Part shown: in pieces, positions 25,583-34,683 of the stretch
Numbering within the stretch: position 1 is the stretch's first letter
How the letters are laid out: each line of letters starts with the position of its first letter
Assembly (NCBI GenBank): GCA_963783835.1
Contig: CAWAOX010000011.1
Span: forward strand, 21,888 to 85,887
Length of the DNA stretch: 64,000 nucleotides
Source of the DNA: CAIQPS01 sp963783835
GTDB lineage: Bacteria > Actinomycetota > Thermoleophilia > RBG-16-64-13
Reading direction: 5' to 3'
The notes under the pieces: generated by a model
The model's input: only the letters and a program-made list of their open reading frames with translations
Databases searched by the model: none
Told to the model about the DNA's origin: nothing
Made by a program: the position numbers and the translations under genes

Positions 25583-28519
25583 TTGGATACCACGGAGCAA
25601 TCAAGGAGCGACGCCTCGCGAGCAAGACGCAGTTTTATCCTGCGGGTCGTGCTGCCTGCCGTTTTGGCGGTGATCCTGTTCATCCTCGCGACGTTCCTCC
25701 TCTTGATCCCGGCCGTCGAGAGCCAGATGCTCGAGGGCAAGAAGGAGACGACACAGGAACTCACCCGGTCGGCCATCAGCATCATCGATGAGTACTACCG
25801 CGAAGAGGTAGCGGGGATCCGCACCCGAGAGCAGGCGCAGGCAGAGGCCAAGGTCCGGATCGAGCAACTCCGGTGGGGAGACGAGGGTAAGGACTACTTC
25901 TGGATAACCGACATGCACCCCACCATGATCATGCATCCCTACCTGCCCGAACTGGACGGACAGGACCTGACCAACTACACGGACAAGGCCGGTAACGAAT
26001 TGTTCGTGGAGATGGTCGACGTTGTGCAGAAGGACGGATCCGGATACGTCGAGTACTACTGGCAGTACAAGGATGACCCCAGCCAAATCGTCCGCAAGCT
26101 CTCCTACGTCGAGGCCTTCAGTCCCTGGCAGTGGGTGGTCGGGACCGGCATCTACCTGGACGACGTGGACGCAGCGATCGCAAGCGTGCAGCGCAACCTG
26201 ATCTATGTCTCCCTGGGGATCGCCATTCTTGTCGCCTTACTCCTGCTCTACAGCGGACGCCAGAGCCTCAAGATCGAGAGAAGAAGGGCGGCCGCCGAGA
26301 AGGGCCTCCACGAGTCCAACGAGAAGTACCGGGCGCTTGTAGAGGCTGCTACCGAGGGTCTTCTCATGGCGTTGGGCGGGAAGGCGACATACGCCAACGC
26401 GCCCCTACTCGATATGCTTGGCTACACGGCGGACGAACTCACCGACGTCGACGTGAGTGACCTGTTCGTTCCTGAAGAGACCGACGAGAAGCCGATCGCG
26501 CTTCTAACGAGCGGCGCTCAAGAGGGAGTGCCGGAGAACTTCGAGGCCACCCTGAAGACGAAAGACGGCCGGCCGCTCGACGTGCTCGTCGCTACGACGC
26601 CCATCTCGCTCGGCGGTAGGAACGGATTCATCCTCATGGTGCGAAGCCTGACCGCCCAGAAGGCCCTCGAGGCCGCCGACAGCGGCCAACCGTTCAAGAC
26701 GATGTCCGACGCCCTCAGCCTGGGCGTCTTCCGCAGCACCTGGGGCCGTAAGACCGCCCTCATGGAGGTCAATCCTGCCATGCGCTCCATACTCGGCCTC
26801 CCCGTGACCGCCAATATGACGGGTGCCGACTGGCTGGACAGGATCATCGAACCCGAGCAGCGAAGCGCCCTGGTCGCCACTCTGGGCAGAGACAAGGCGG
26901 TGCAGAACTACCACTTGGGCCTCCGCCGCGAGGATGGTGGGCGGGCCGACGTCTCGCTGTTCGCGGTGCTGGTCGAGCGACAGGACGGCCAGCCGGCCTA
27001 CGTTGACGGCATCCTCGAGGACATATCCAGGCAGCGGAAGAGCGAGGAGGAGCGGGAGGCGCTGATAGCCCAACTTCAGACGTCGCTCTTCTTCCTGCGC
27101 GAGCCTCTCACTCAGGCGGTTACCCCCGCCCTCTCCGTCGACATGAACGAGACGGTGGGACGGACCGCGGTGCTGATGAAGAAGAACCGGACGACGGCCT
27201 CATTTGTGACTGGCCCCGACGGAACCCTCATGGGTATCGCCACGGATCATGACTTCCGCGAGCGCGTCGTGAGCGAAGGTCTCGACCCGCAGAGCCCGGT
27301 GCGCGCCATCATGAGCGCTCCCGTGGCTTCCATTGCGACCGACGCGCCCATCTATGAAGCACTCCAGCGGATGCAGGAGCGCGACGTCGACCACCTGGCC
27401 GTGCTCGACGCGTCGGGCAAGCTGCAGGGAGCCGTCCACCTTCGTGACCTCACCCGCTACCAGCAGTCCTCGTCGGTGATCATCACCGATTCGATTCGGC
27501 GGGGTCGCTCGGTCGGCGACATAGTGGAGGCTCACGACCGCCTGCCTGGGCTGGTCACGGCCGTCGTCGATTCTGGCGCCGACACGAGATATGTGAACAG
27601 GATCGTCTCAAACGTCTCCGACGCGGTTGTGCAGAAGCTCATCGACATGGCGATCGAGAAACTCGGTCCGCCGCCGGTGCGGTTCGCCTTCCTGACCCTC
27701 GGGAGCGAAGGTCGTGAGGAGCAGACTCTCCTTACCGACCAGGACAACGCTCTTCTCTACGACGATCCCGAACCCGAGAAGTCCAAAGAGGTGGCCGACT
27801 ACTTCCTCTCGATGGGAACGCTGGTCTGCGATTGGCTCGACGAGGTCGGTTACGCCTACTGCGAAGGCGGCATCATGGCAAAGAACCCGCGGTGGAACCT
27901 GCCGCGGGCCCTTTGGCGCCAGCAGTTCTCGCACTGGATCCACAACGCCGATCCGCAGGAACTCCTGGAGCTCAACATGGCGTTCGACTTCCGCTGCGTA
28001 AACGGCGAGCAGCAGTTTGCGCGCGACCTCCGGGCCTGGGTATTCGACCAGATGGAGGACTACCCGCTCTTCTTCCTGCACTTCGCCCAGAACGCGCTGC
28101 TCTACAAACCTCCGATCACGTTGCTCGGGAATATCCAGACGACGTCTTCCGGTGACGGGACGAAGGCTCTCAACCTCAAAGAGGCGTTGATGCCTATCGT
28201 CAACTTCTCGCGGCTCTACGCTCTGCGCCACCGGATCGATTCGACCAACACCCTCGACCGGTTGACCGAGCTTCGCGATAGAGGCGTGCTCAGCCGGGAA
28301 TCGTATGACCAGATGTTCCCCGACTACGAAAGTCTCATGCGCATACGGCTCCGCCGGCAGGCGGTCGCTATCGAGGAGGGTGGCTCGCCCACCAACCTCA
28401 TCACGCCGGAGGAACTCACTTCGGCCGAAGAGGCGAGACTCAAGCGCCTGTTCTCGGTCTCTGCCGACCTCCGCAAGAAGATCAGCTACGACTTCCTGGG
28501 AGGCATCGCCGGATTCTAG
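25583..28519 (+). CDS. Membrane sensor: Cache-PAS-PAS-CBS-DUF294 nucleotidyltransferase
   Basis: A 978-residue protein starting at TTG with GGAGGGGG upstream. In order: membrane helix (18-42), an extracytoplasmic single Cache domain (about 50-200, with WGDEGKDYFWI and DGSGYVEYYWQ), a second helix (204-224), two PAS domains (about 247-365 and 372-490), a CBS pair (about 515-640), the DUF294 nucleotidyltransferase (about 655-800, with the GSEGREEQTLLTDQDNA motif supplying the catalytic Gly-Ser and Asp residues) and DUF294_C. CBS-DUF294 proteins usually begin with a cyclic-nucleotide domain and are soluble. Here ligand sensing outside the cell seems joined to nucleotidyl transfer. Beside two acetate carriers, so a small carboxylate ligand is plausible (inference). 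Confidence 0.85.
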   Translation: MDTTEQSRSDASRARRSFILRVVLPAVLAVILFILATFLLLIPAVESQMLEGKKETTQELTRSAISIIDEYYREEVAGIRTREQAQAEAKVRIEQLRWGDEGKDYFWITDMHPTMIMHPYLPELDGQDLTNYTDKAGNELFVEMVDVVQKDGSGYVEYYWQYKDDPSQIVRKLSYVEAFSPWQWVVGTGIYLDDVDAAIASVQRNLIYVSLGIAILVALLLLYSGRQSLKIERRRAAAEKGLHESNEKYRALVEAATEGLLMALGGKATYANAPLLDMLGYTADELTDVDVSDLFVPEETDEKPIALLTSGAQEGVPENFEATLKTKDGRPLDVLVATTPISLGGRNGFILMVRSLTAQKALEAADSGQPFKTMSDALSLGVFRSTWGRKTALMEVNPAMRSILGLPVTANMTGADWLDRIIEPEQRSALVATLGRDKAVQNYHLGLRREDGGRADVSLFAVLVERQDGQPAYVDGILEDISRQRKSEEEREALIAQLQTSLFFLREPLTQAVTPALSVDMNETVGRTAVLMKKNRTTASFVTGPDGTLMGIATDHDFRERVVSEGLDPQSPVRAIMSAPVASIATDAPIYEALQRMQERDVDHLAVLDASGKLQGAVHLRDLTRYQQSSSVIITDSIRRGRSVGDIVEAHDRLPGLVTAVVDSGADTRYVNRIVSNVSDAVVQKLIDMAIEKLGPPPVRFAFLTLGSEGREEQTLLTDQDNALLYDDPEPEKSKEVADYFLSMGTLVCDWLDEVGYAYCEGGIMAKNPRWNLPRALWRQQFSHWIHNADPQELLELNMAFDFRCVNGEQQFARDLRAWVFDQMEDYPLFFLHFAQNALLYKPPITLLGNIQTTSSGDGTKALNLKEALMPIVNFSRLYALRHRIDSTNTLDRLTELRDRGVLSRESYDQMFPDYESLMRIRLRRQAVAIEEGGSPTNLITPEELTSAEEARLKRLFSVSADLRKKISYDFLGGIAGF

Positions 28520-28543
28520 GGACGGAATCTATCGACGGTTCTC

Positions 28544-28580
28544 CGAGCGGCCGGCGCCCAAGCGCCGGCCGCTCGCTTTT
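28544..28580 (+). terminator. Intrinsic terminator after the sensor gene
   Basis: 14-bp perfect stem (CGAGCGGCCGGCGC and complement) with loop CCAA, followed by CTTTTG. Confidence 0.85.
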
Positions 28581-28649
28581 GTTGCGCCGTTCTCAGCCGC
28601 GAATGCCCGATCGCCCTACTGCGCCAAGGCTTAGCTGCTCAATTGCCTC

Positions 28650-29507
28650 TTAGCCGGCCTGCGCGCGAACGCGCCGCCTGGCCCGCCACACCACGCCCTT
28701 TCGCGGCGCGAACAGGAAGGCGATGACAAAGATGCACGTGGCGATGAGCACCATCGAGCCGCTCGTTGAGACACCCAGGTAGTAGCTCGCGTACAGCCCA
28801 CCCACTGCCGGGATGACACCAAGCAGCGCCGACAGGGCCATCATGGTGGGAAGCCGGCGGGTGAGCAGATAGGCCGTCGCCGGAGGAGTGATGAGCATCG
28901 CGGCGACAAGAGCCACGCCGACCGTCTGCAGCGCCACCACGATGGTGACCGCAAGCATGAGGAACAACCCCGTGCGCAGGGCGTTTGTGTGTAGACCCAA
29001 GGTCTTGCCCAGGATAGGGTCGAACGACACCACGAGCAGTTGCTTGTACAGCAGCGCAATCGCCACCAGCACGCCGAGGGCCAGCAGTCCGGTCAGCCAG
29101 AGATCGGCAGCAGTCACGCCGAGGACGTTGCCGAAAAGCACGTGGGTCAGGTCCACCGCGTACGTGTGCATCGTGCTGATGAGCACCACTCCCAGGGCCA
29201 GTGCGGCCGCGAAGAATATCCCGATAGCGGTGTCTTCCTTGATGGTGCCCGCCCGGGACACGTAGCTGATTCCCACGGCGACCAGTACCGCGGCGACCAA
29301 CGCTCCTGCAATGAGGTTGACTCCCAGTAGGTACGCCACCGCGACTCCGGGCAGGATCGCGTGGGCCAGGGCGTCCCCGAGAAAGGCCATGGAACGGAGG
29401 ACGATGTAGCAGCCGATGACCGCGCAGACGACGCCCACAATCACGGAAGCGATCAAAGCCTTCTGCATGAAGCCGAAGGTGAAGGGCTCGGTGAGCCAGG
29501 TGATCAC
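28650..29507 (-). CDS. Zinc/manganese ABC transporter permease
   Basis: ZnuB/MntB-type integral membrane permease, 285 residues, eight or nine helices. GTG at 29507 overlaps the ATPase stop (GTGA) with GGGGGAG upstream. SMAFLGDALAHAILPGVAVAYLLG near the N-terminus is the family signature. Third gene of the order binding protein-ATPase-permease. Confidence 0.92.
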   Translation of the reverse strand: MITWLTEPFTFGFMQKALIASVIVGVVCAVIGCYIVLRSMAFLGDALAHAILPGVAVAYLLGVNLIAGALVAAVLVAVGISYVSRAGTIKEDTAIGIFFAAALALGVVLISTMHTYAVDLTHVLFGNVLGVTAADLWLTGLLALGVLVAIALLYKQLLVVSFDPILGKTLGLHTNALRTGLFLMLAVTIVVALQTVGVALVAAMLITPPATAYLLTRRLPTMMALSALLGVIPAVGGLYASYYLGVSTSGSMVLIATCIFVIAFLFAPRKGVVWRARRRVRAQAG

Positions 29508-30289
29508 CGCGGCTCCCCCCGACCGCTGTCGATTCCGCCGCAGCACTGATCGACGACGACCATCCTGCCGTCGACGACCACCATCTGCCCTCCGAAAGCT
29601 GCCTGCAGATTCCGTTCGGTGAACACTTCTGCCGGGCTTCCGGCGGCGATGAGGCGTCCGCTCAGGAGGACCACCTGGTCGAAGCGGTCGGCGGCCAGAT
29701 CGAGATCATGAGTCGAGACCAGGACCGTCACGCCGAGTGGCCGCAGCCCCGCCAGCACATCGAGGGTCGCTTCGCGAGTCCCGAGGTCCACGCCGGTGAA
29801 GGGCTCGTCGAGGAGCAGCGCCTGCGGCTGCTGGGCCAACGCCCTCGCCAGGAAGACACGCTGTTGCTGGCCGCCGGAAAGCTCGCCGATGGAGCGGTGC
29901 CCGAGATCGCCGATCCCCAACTGCTCCATCGACTCGTGGATGACCTGGCGGTCCGACCGCGAAAGGCGTCTGAGCCATCTGCCGGGACCGTAGCGACCCA
30001 TCGCGACGACGTCGAAGACTGTGACGGGGAAGCGCCAATCGACTTCCTCGCGCTGGGGCACATACGCGATGTCCCGATGCTCGCCGAGAGGCGTGCCCCC
30101 GATGAGCATCTCGCCGGCCGCGAGGGGTAGCAGACCCACCATGGCCTTGAAGAGGGTCGATTTGCCGGCTCCGTTGGGACCGACGATGGCCACCTGTGCG
30201 GCCCGGTCGACGGAGAGCGACACCGAGTCGAGGGCCGGCCGGGTGCCGTAGAAGACCGTTACGTCGCGAAACTCGATGCGCTCGCTCAT
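29504..30289 (-). CDS. Zinc/manganese ABC transporter ATPase
   Basis: ABC ATPase, 261 residues: Walker A GPNGAGKST, Q-loop VPQREEVDW (the EVDW is typical of the metal-uptake subfamily), signature LSGGQQQR, Walker B ALLLDEP and the switch His in STHDL. ATG overlaps the binding-protein stop. The last about 30 residues (VVVDGRMVVVDQCCGG) include a CC pair and are an unusual tail. Confidence 0.93.
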   Translation of the reverse strand: MSERIEFRDVTVFYGTRPALDSVSLSVDRAAQVAIVGPNGAGKSTLFKAMVGLLPLAAGEMLIGGTPLGEHRDIAYVPQREEVDWRFPVTVFDVVAMGRYGPGRWLRRLSRSDRQVIHESMEQLGIGDLGHRSIGELSGGQQQRVFLARALAQQPQALLLDEPFTGVDLGTREATLDVLAGLRPLGVTVLVSTHDLDLAADRFDQVVLLSGRLIAAGSPAEVFTERNLQAAFGGQMVVVDGRMVVVDQCCGGIDSGRGEPR

Positions 30290-31197
30290 CGGAGCGCCTC
30301 GACGATGCGGTCCACGTTCCACCTCATCATGTCGAGATACGTCGGAGCGTTCTCGGCCAAGGAGTGAGTGTACAGGTCGGTCACGACCTTCACGCCGGTC
30401 TCACGCGCCACCTGGCTCGCCAGATCGGGATTGCTGCCCGTCTCGAGGAAGATTGCGGGGGCGCCGCTCGCCCGGATGTCGTCGATCAGCGTACCGAGCG
30501 CCTGCGCGGACGGCGCGCCCTCCGCGTCTCCGGTGGGAAACACCGTCCCCACCACCTCGAAACCGTAGCGGTCGGCGAAGTGGCCGAAGCTCTCATGGTT
30601 CGTCACCAGCAGTCTGCGCGATGCGGGGATGGTCGCGACCCGGGCGGTCGTCCAGGAATCGAGGTCGCGCAGTTGCCGCTCGTAGGCGGCGGCGTTCGCC
30701 GCATACTCGCCGGCGCCCTCAGGGTCGATCGCCGTGAGACCCGCCCGAATATTCTCGACATAGGTGATCACGTCCATCGGGTCCAGCCAGAAATGCGGGT
30801 CGGCGTTCTCACCGGCCAACCCCTTCGCCGCGTCTATCACCGCCAGACTCCCGCCCCCAGCGCCGGCGATGAGTTTGTCGACCGGCGGCTCGAACCCCGG
30901 GCTGTTGATCACGATGGCCCGGGCTTTGGCCACCTTGGCTGCGTCCCGCGGCGTCGGGTCGAAACTGTGCGGATCGGTCCCCAGAGGCAGCAACGATTCC
31001 ACCTTCACCCTGTCTCCGGCAACGTTCTGCGCTATGTCGGCTAGGTAGCTGGTCTCGGCCACGACGAACGGCGCCGAGGAGACCGGCTCGGACGTCGAAG
31101 GTCCCGAGGGCACGGAGCCGCCGCACGCGGAGACCACCGCGGCGGCCGCCAGAACAAGGACCATCACGAAAGTGTGTTTGATCGCGACAGCGTTCAT
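30286..31197 (-). CDS. Metal-binding lipoprotein of Zn/Mn ABC transporter
   Basis: Cluster A-I (ZnuA/MntA/TroA-type) solute-binding protein, 303 residues. A lipoprotein signal peptide ends at VVSAC (Cys25). Metal ligands are suggested by DPHSFDPTP, DPHFWLDP, NHESFGHFADRYG and the C-terminal DLYTHS. The His-rich loop of ZnuA is absent, so manganese or zinc cannot be separated. The start at 31197 overlaps the stop of the upstream Crp/Fnr gene by 4 bases, so the transporter could be co-transcribed with the regulator. Confidence 0.9.
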   Translation of the reverse strand: MNAVAIKHTFVMVLVLAAAAVVSACGGSVPSGPSTSEPVSSAPFVVAETSYLADIAQNVAGDRVKVESLLPLGTDPHSFDPTPRDAAKVAKARAIVINSPGFEPPVDKLIAGAGGGSLAVIDAAKGLAGENADPHFWLDPMDVITYVENIRAGLTAIDPEGAGEYAANAAAYERQLRDLDSWTTARVATIPASRRLLVTNHESFGHFADRYGFEVVGTVFPTGDAEGAPSAQALGTLIDDIRASGAPAIFLETGSNPDLASQVARETGVKVVTDLYTHSLAENAPTYLDMMRWNVDRIVEALR

Positions 31198-31868
31198 AGC
31201 CGCGCGCGTGCCACTCGTTCGAGAAGCGCCCGGTCCTTGATGACTACCTTGCGGCCCGTGGTCTCGACCGCCCCTGCTCGGGTGAGTTGCTTGAAGGCCC
31301 GGGATAGCGTTTCGGGCACCGTGCCCACCGTGGCCGCCAACTCGCCCCTGGAGATCCCGAGGTCGACGGTCATGGTGGAGGACTTACCCTCCGGGGCAAG
31401 CGACAGCAGGTAGGCTGCCAGCCGCTCCGCGACTCCCTTGAGCGACAGATCCTCGATGAGTGAGGCGAACGATCTCAGGCGGGCAGAGAGAGCCGCGAGC
31501 AGGCGGAGTGCGACCTCCGGCTGGCTGCGGATCAGTTCGATGAAGGCGTCACGCGGCATGTAGAACGTCTCCGTGGTCTCGAGAGTCTCGGCGCTGGCCG
31601 GAAAACTCTCGCCCGACAGCGCCGCCACTTCCCCCACCGGTTCTCCGGGTCCCATCACCATGAGCGTCTGCGCCCGTCCTTGAGAAGAGCTCTTGAACAC
31701 CTTGACCCTCCCGTGGATGACCACGTGGAGCCCCCTGGCGGCGTCGCCCTGGAGGAAGATCGCCTGACCGGCGGCAAAAAGACGGAGACGGCCCCGGCGC
31801 ACGACTTCGAGAACGGCTGCCTCGTCCACCCCGGAAAAGAGGCTCCCCTGCCGCAGGATCCCGATCAA
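31194..31868 (-). CDS. Crp/Fnr-family regulator, HcpR-like
   Basis: A 224-residue regulator with an N-terminal cyclic-nucleotide-type beta-roll (about 10-125), a long dimer helix and a C-terminal winged helix (recognition part SRGELAATVGTVPETLSRAFKQL). There are no FNR-type cysteines for an Fe-S cluster. It is divergent from hcp, and the gap holds a Crp/Fnr-type palindrome, so it is probably the HcpR-type regulator of hcp, known for NO-linked control with bound haem in related species. It also overlaps the metal transporter genes downstream. Confidence 0.85.
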   Translation of the reverse strand: MIGILRQGSLFSGVDEAAVLEVVRRGRLRLFAAGQAIFLQGDAARGLHVVIHGRVKVFKSSSQGRAQTLMVMGPGEPVGEVAALSGESFPASAETLETTETFYMPRDAFIELIRSQPEVALRLLAALSARLRSFASLIEDLSLKGVAERLAAYLLSLAPEGKSSTMTVDLGISRGELAATVGTVPETLSRAFKQLTRAGAVETTGRKVVIKDRALLERVARARL

Positions 31869-31953
31869 TTCCTGCTGCAGCGTCGTCGCCGGACGTGCGC
31901 GATCCTGGTTCGTCTTGCCACCCCCGTTTGAGTCCCAAAAGAACAGCGGACTA

Positions 31954-31969
31954 CTTGACTTAGGTCAAG
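31954..31969. promoter_or_regulatory. Palindromic Crp/Fnr-type operator between hcpR-like and hcp
   Basis: CTTGAC-TTAG-GTCAAG, a perfect 6+6 palindrome with a 4-base centre. It is about 100 bases before the hcp start. A weak -10 (TATGTT at 31986-31991) puts the site over the -35 region, as for class II activation. Confidence 0.7.
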
Positions 31970-32072
31970 GGAAGGTCCGAGCGACTATGTTAGCCTCTGA
32001 GTGGGAAAAAGAGCACGATGCTCGCCATCACGGGGATGGCGGAGCGTTCTGCGCGAGAAATGGAGGACGCTG

Positions 32073-33704
32073 ATGTTTTGTTATCAATGTGAGCAGACGT
32101 CGAAATCGACGGCCTGTACGGTGAGGGGCGTGTGCGGCAAGAACGACGACGTGTCCGCCATCCAGGATGCCCTGGTGTACGCCCTCAAGGGCCTGGCGCT
32201 CGTGGCCGAAAAGGCCGCGCCTGCAGGCGTGGTGCCGGCCGATACCTATCCGTTCCTAGAGGAGGGCCTCTTCACTACGCTGACCAACGTCAACTTCGAT
32301 CCCGAAGCCTTGACCGATTGGGTGCGGAAGACCGTGGACCGGCGGGAGAAGATCAAGACGGCTCTGGACGCCAAGCAGCCCGGCGTGACCTTCCCGGAGG
32401 GGCCGGCCACCTTTGTCGCCGGCTATACCTCGGCCGATGTCGCCGAGCAGGGCCGGGCGCACGACGTCAACATCGAAGCATCGACTGACGAGAACGTCCG
32501 CTCGCTGCAGCACACCGTCCTCTACGGCCTCAAGGGAGTGGCCGCGTACGCCCATCACGCTCACGAGCTCGGCTACCGTGACGAAGCCGTCGACGCCTAT
32601 CACGTCGAGGCGATGGCCGACCTCGCTCGCTACGACGAGGGCGACCTGAACGATTGGCTCGGCAAAGCGATGCGCTGTGGCGAGATGAACTACAAGACGA
32701 TGGAACTGCTCGACCGGGCGAACACCGAGACCTTCGGAATACCGGTACCGACCGAGGTGCCGCTGGGCGTCAAGGCCGGCAAGGCCATCCTGGTCTCCGG
32801 ACACGACCTCCTCGACCTCCAGGAGCTGCTCAAGCAGACCGAAGGCAAGGGCATAACGGTCTACACCCACGGCGAGATGTTGCCGACACACGCCTATCCG
32901 AAGCTCAAGCAGTACCCGCACCTCTACGGCAACTTCGGCACCGCCTGGCACAACCAGATCAAGGAGTTCCCCAAGTTCCCGGGCGCCATCCTGATGACCA
33001 CCAACTGCATCCGAGAGCCGCAGGATTCCTACTTCGACAGCATCTTCACGCGGTCCACCGTCGGCTGGCCGGGAGTCACCCACCTCGACGGCCGCGACTT
33101 CACCGCCGTCATCGAGAAGGCTCTCGAGATGCCGGGCTTCCCCGAGGACGTCCCCGGCAAGACCGTGCATGTGGGCTTCATGCGGAACGCCGTTCTCTCC
33201 CACGCCGAAAAGATCATCGAGCTCGTCAAAGCCGGCAAGATCCGCCACTTCTTCCTGGTCGGCGGGTGTGACGGCGCCAAGCCGGGCCGCAACTACTACA
33301 CCGAGTTCGTGGAAAAATCGCCGGACGACACGATCATCCTGACCCTGGCCTGCGGCCGCTACCGCTTCTACGACATGGACCTGGGTTCGATCGACGGCAT
33401 ACCGCGCCTGCTCGACATGGGTCAGTGTAACGACGCCTATTCGGCCATCCAGGTCGCGCTGGCCTTGGCCGACGCGTTCCAGGTGGGAGTCAACGACCTG
33501 CCCCTCACCCTGGTCCTGTCCTGGTACGAGCAGAAAGCCGCGGCCATCCTGCTGACCCTGCTCTACCTGGGTCTGAAGGACATCCGGCTTGGCCCCACGC
33601 TGCCGGCCTTCCTCACTCCGGACGTGGCCAAGTACATCGTCGACACCTACAACCTGCAGCCCATCACCACGGCGGACGAAGACCTGGCGGCGATGCTCGC
33701 GTAG
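32073..33704 (+). CDS. hcp: Hydroxylamine reductase / hybrid-cluster protein, class I
   Basis: Hybrid-cluster protein, 543 residues, with an NO/hydroxylamine-reducing role under nitrosative stress. ATG at 32073 follows GGAGGACG. The N-terminal Fe-S cysteines are Cys3, Cys6, Cys15 and Cys21 (C-x2-C-x8-C-x5-C), the class I pattern of anaerobes. Hybrid-cluster ligand regions include GHDLLDLQEL, YTHGEMLPTH, TNCIREP and GGCDGAKPGR. No hcr reductase gene is next to it, as is usual for class I. Confidence 0.96.
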   Translation: MFCYQCEQTSKSTACTVRGVCGKNDDVSAIQDALVYALKGLALVAEKAAPAGVVPADTYPFLEEGLFTTLTNVNFDPEALTDWVRKTVDRREKIKTALDAKQPGVTFPEGPATFVAGYTSADVAEQGRAHDVNIEASTDENVRSLQHTVLYGLKGVAAYAHHAHELGYRDEAVDAYHVEAMADLARYDEGDLNDWLGKAMRCGEMNYKTMELLDRANTETFGIPVPTEVPLGVKAGKAILVSGHDLLDLQELLKQTEGKGITVYTHGEMLPTHAYPKLKQYPHLYGNFGTAWHNQIKEFPKFPGAILMTTNCIREPQDSYFDSIFTRSTVGWPGVTHLDGRDFTAVIEKALEMPGFPEDVPGKTVHVGFMRNAVLSHAEKIIELVKAGKIRHFFLVGGCDGAKPGRNYYTEFVEKSPDDTIILTLACGRYRFYDMDLGSIDGIPRLLDMGQCNDAYSAIQVALALADAFQVGVNDLPLTLVLSWYEQKAAAILLTLLYLGLKDIRLGPTLPAFLTPDVAKYIVDTYNLQPITTADEDLAAMLA

Positions 33705-33742
33705 CACGGCCGGGCGCGGAAGCCGCGCGCAGAGGATATCCA

Positions 33743-33775
33743 GCCGCCGGAGGGCGCCCCGCGCCCTCCGGCGGC
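33743..33775. terminator. Hairpin between convergent hcp and hisG
   Basis: Perfect 14-bp inverted repeat (GCCGCCGGAGGGCG and complement) with a 5-base loop. No T-run follows on either strand, so it is a likely but not certain terminator or transcript-end stabiliser. Confidence 0.6.
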
Positions 33776-33776
33776 G

Positions 33777-34646
33777 CTACATCACGATCTTGTTGAGAGG
33801 ATACTCGACGATACCCTGCGCGCCGGCCTCTTTCAGGCGCGGGATGATGACGCGCACTGTGGACTCGTCGATGATGGTGTTGACCGCCAGCCAATCCTCA
33901 TCGCTGAGGGTGGAGATGGTCGGCTTCAGGAGGGCCGGGAGCACGTCCAGGACGGCCGCCAGGTCCGCCCTGCGCACGTTCAGCATCAGACCGACCTTGC
34001 CAAGGGCGGCGATGGCGCCCTGGAGCAGCATGGTGATGTCCTCGAGCTTGCGCCTCTTGTCTGGGTCTTCCCAGGAATCGACGTTGGCGATCAGCTGGGT
34101 GTTGGACTCCAGGACCGTCTCGATGATGCGGAGCTTGTTGGCCCGCAAGGAACTCCCGGTCTCGGTGACCTCCACGATGGCGTCGGCCAACTCCGGCGGC
34201 TTCACCTCGGTCGCACCCCAACTGAACTCGACTTTGGCTTTCACCCCGTTCTCGGCCAAATACCTTTTGGTCGTGGCCACGAGTTCGGTGGCGATTATCT
34301 TGCCCTCCAGGTCCTGGACGGACCGGAACGGCGAGGCCTCGGGGACGGCCAGCACCCAGCGCACCTTGCCGAAACTCTGCTTGGCGTACACGAGGTCGCA
34401 TACCGGCTGGACCACGGCATCGTTCTCCTGGACCCAGTCCAAACCGGTGATGCCGGCGTCGAGCAGACCGTTCTCCACGTACCGCGCCATCTCCTGCGCC
34501 CGGATGAGCACGCACTCCAGTTCGGGATCGTCGACCACCGGGAAGTACGACCGGCTGGAGGTAGTGACGTTGAAGCCGGCCCTCCGGAGCAGGTCGATGG
34601 TGGCGTTCTCGAGGCTGCCCTTGGGTATGCCGAGTTTCAGTATCAT
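33777..34646 (-). CDS. hisG: ATP phosphoribosyltransferase, long form
   Basis: First enzyme of histidine synthesis, joining ATP and PRPP. At 289 residues it is the long HisG_L form with a C-terminal ACT-like regulatory domain (about 213-289) that binds histidine. LKLGIPKGSLE opens the protein, GITGLDWVQEN, and the PRPP loop VTETGSSLRANKL is present. No other his genes are adjacent, so the pathway is scattered. Confidence 0.95.
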   Translation of the reverse strand: MILKLGIPKGSLENATIDLLRRAGFNVTTSSRSYFPVVDDPELECVLIRAQEMARYVENGLLDAGITGLDWVQENDAVVQPVCDLVYAKQSFGKVRWVLAVPEASPFRSVQDLEGKIIATELVATTKRYLAENGVKAKVEFSWGATEVKPPELADAIVEVTETGSSLRANKLRIIETVLESNTQLIANVDSWEDPDKRRKLEDITMLLQGAIAALGKVGLMLNVRRADLAAVLDVLPALLKPTISTLSDEDWLAVNTIIDESTVRVIIPRLKEAGAQGIVEYPLNKIVM

Positions 34647-34683
34647 CAGTCGCTCTCCGGATCGGTGGTCAGGCGCGAGGGGA

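Noticed and set aside
32256..33707. A 483-codon open frame on the minus strand opposite hcp
   Set aside because: High-GC antisense shadow; low-complexity product without motifs, while hcp is certain.
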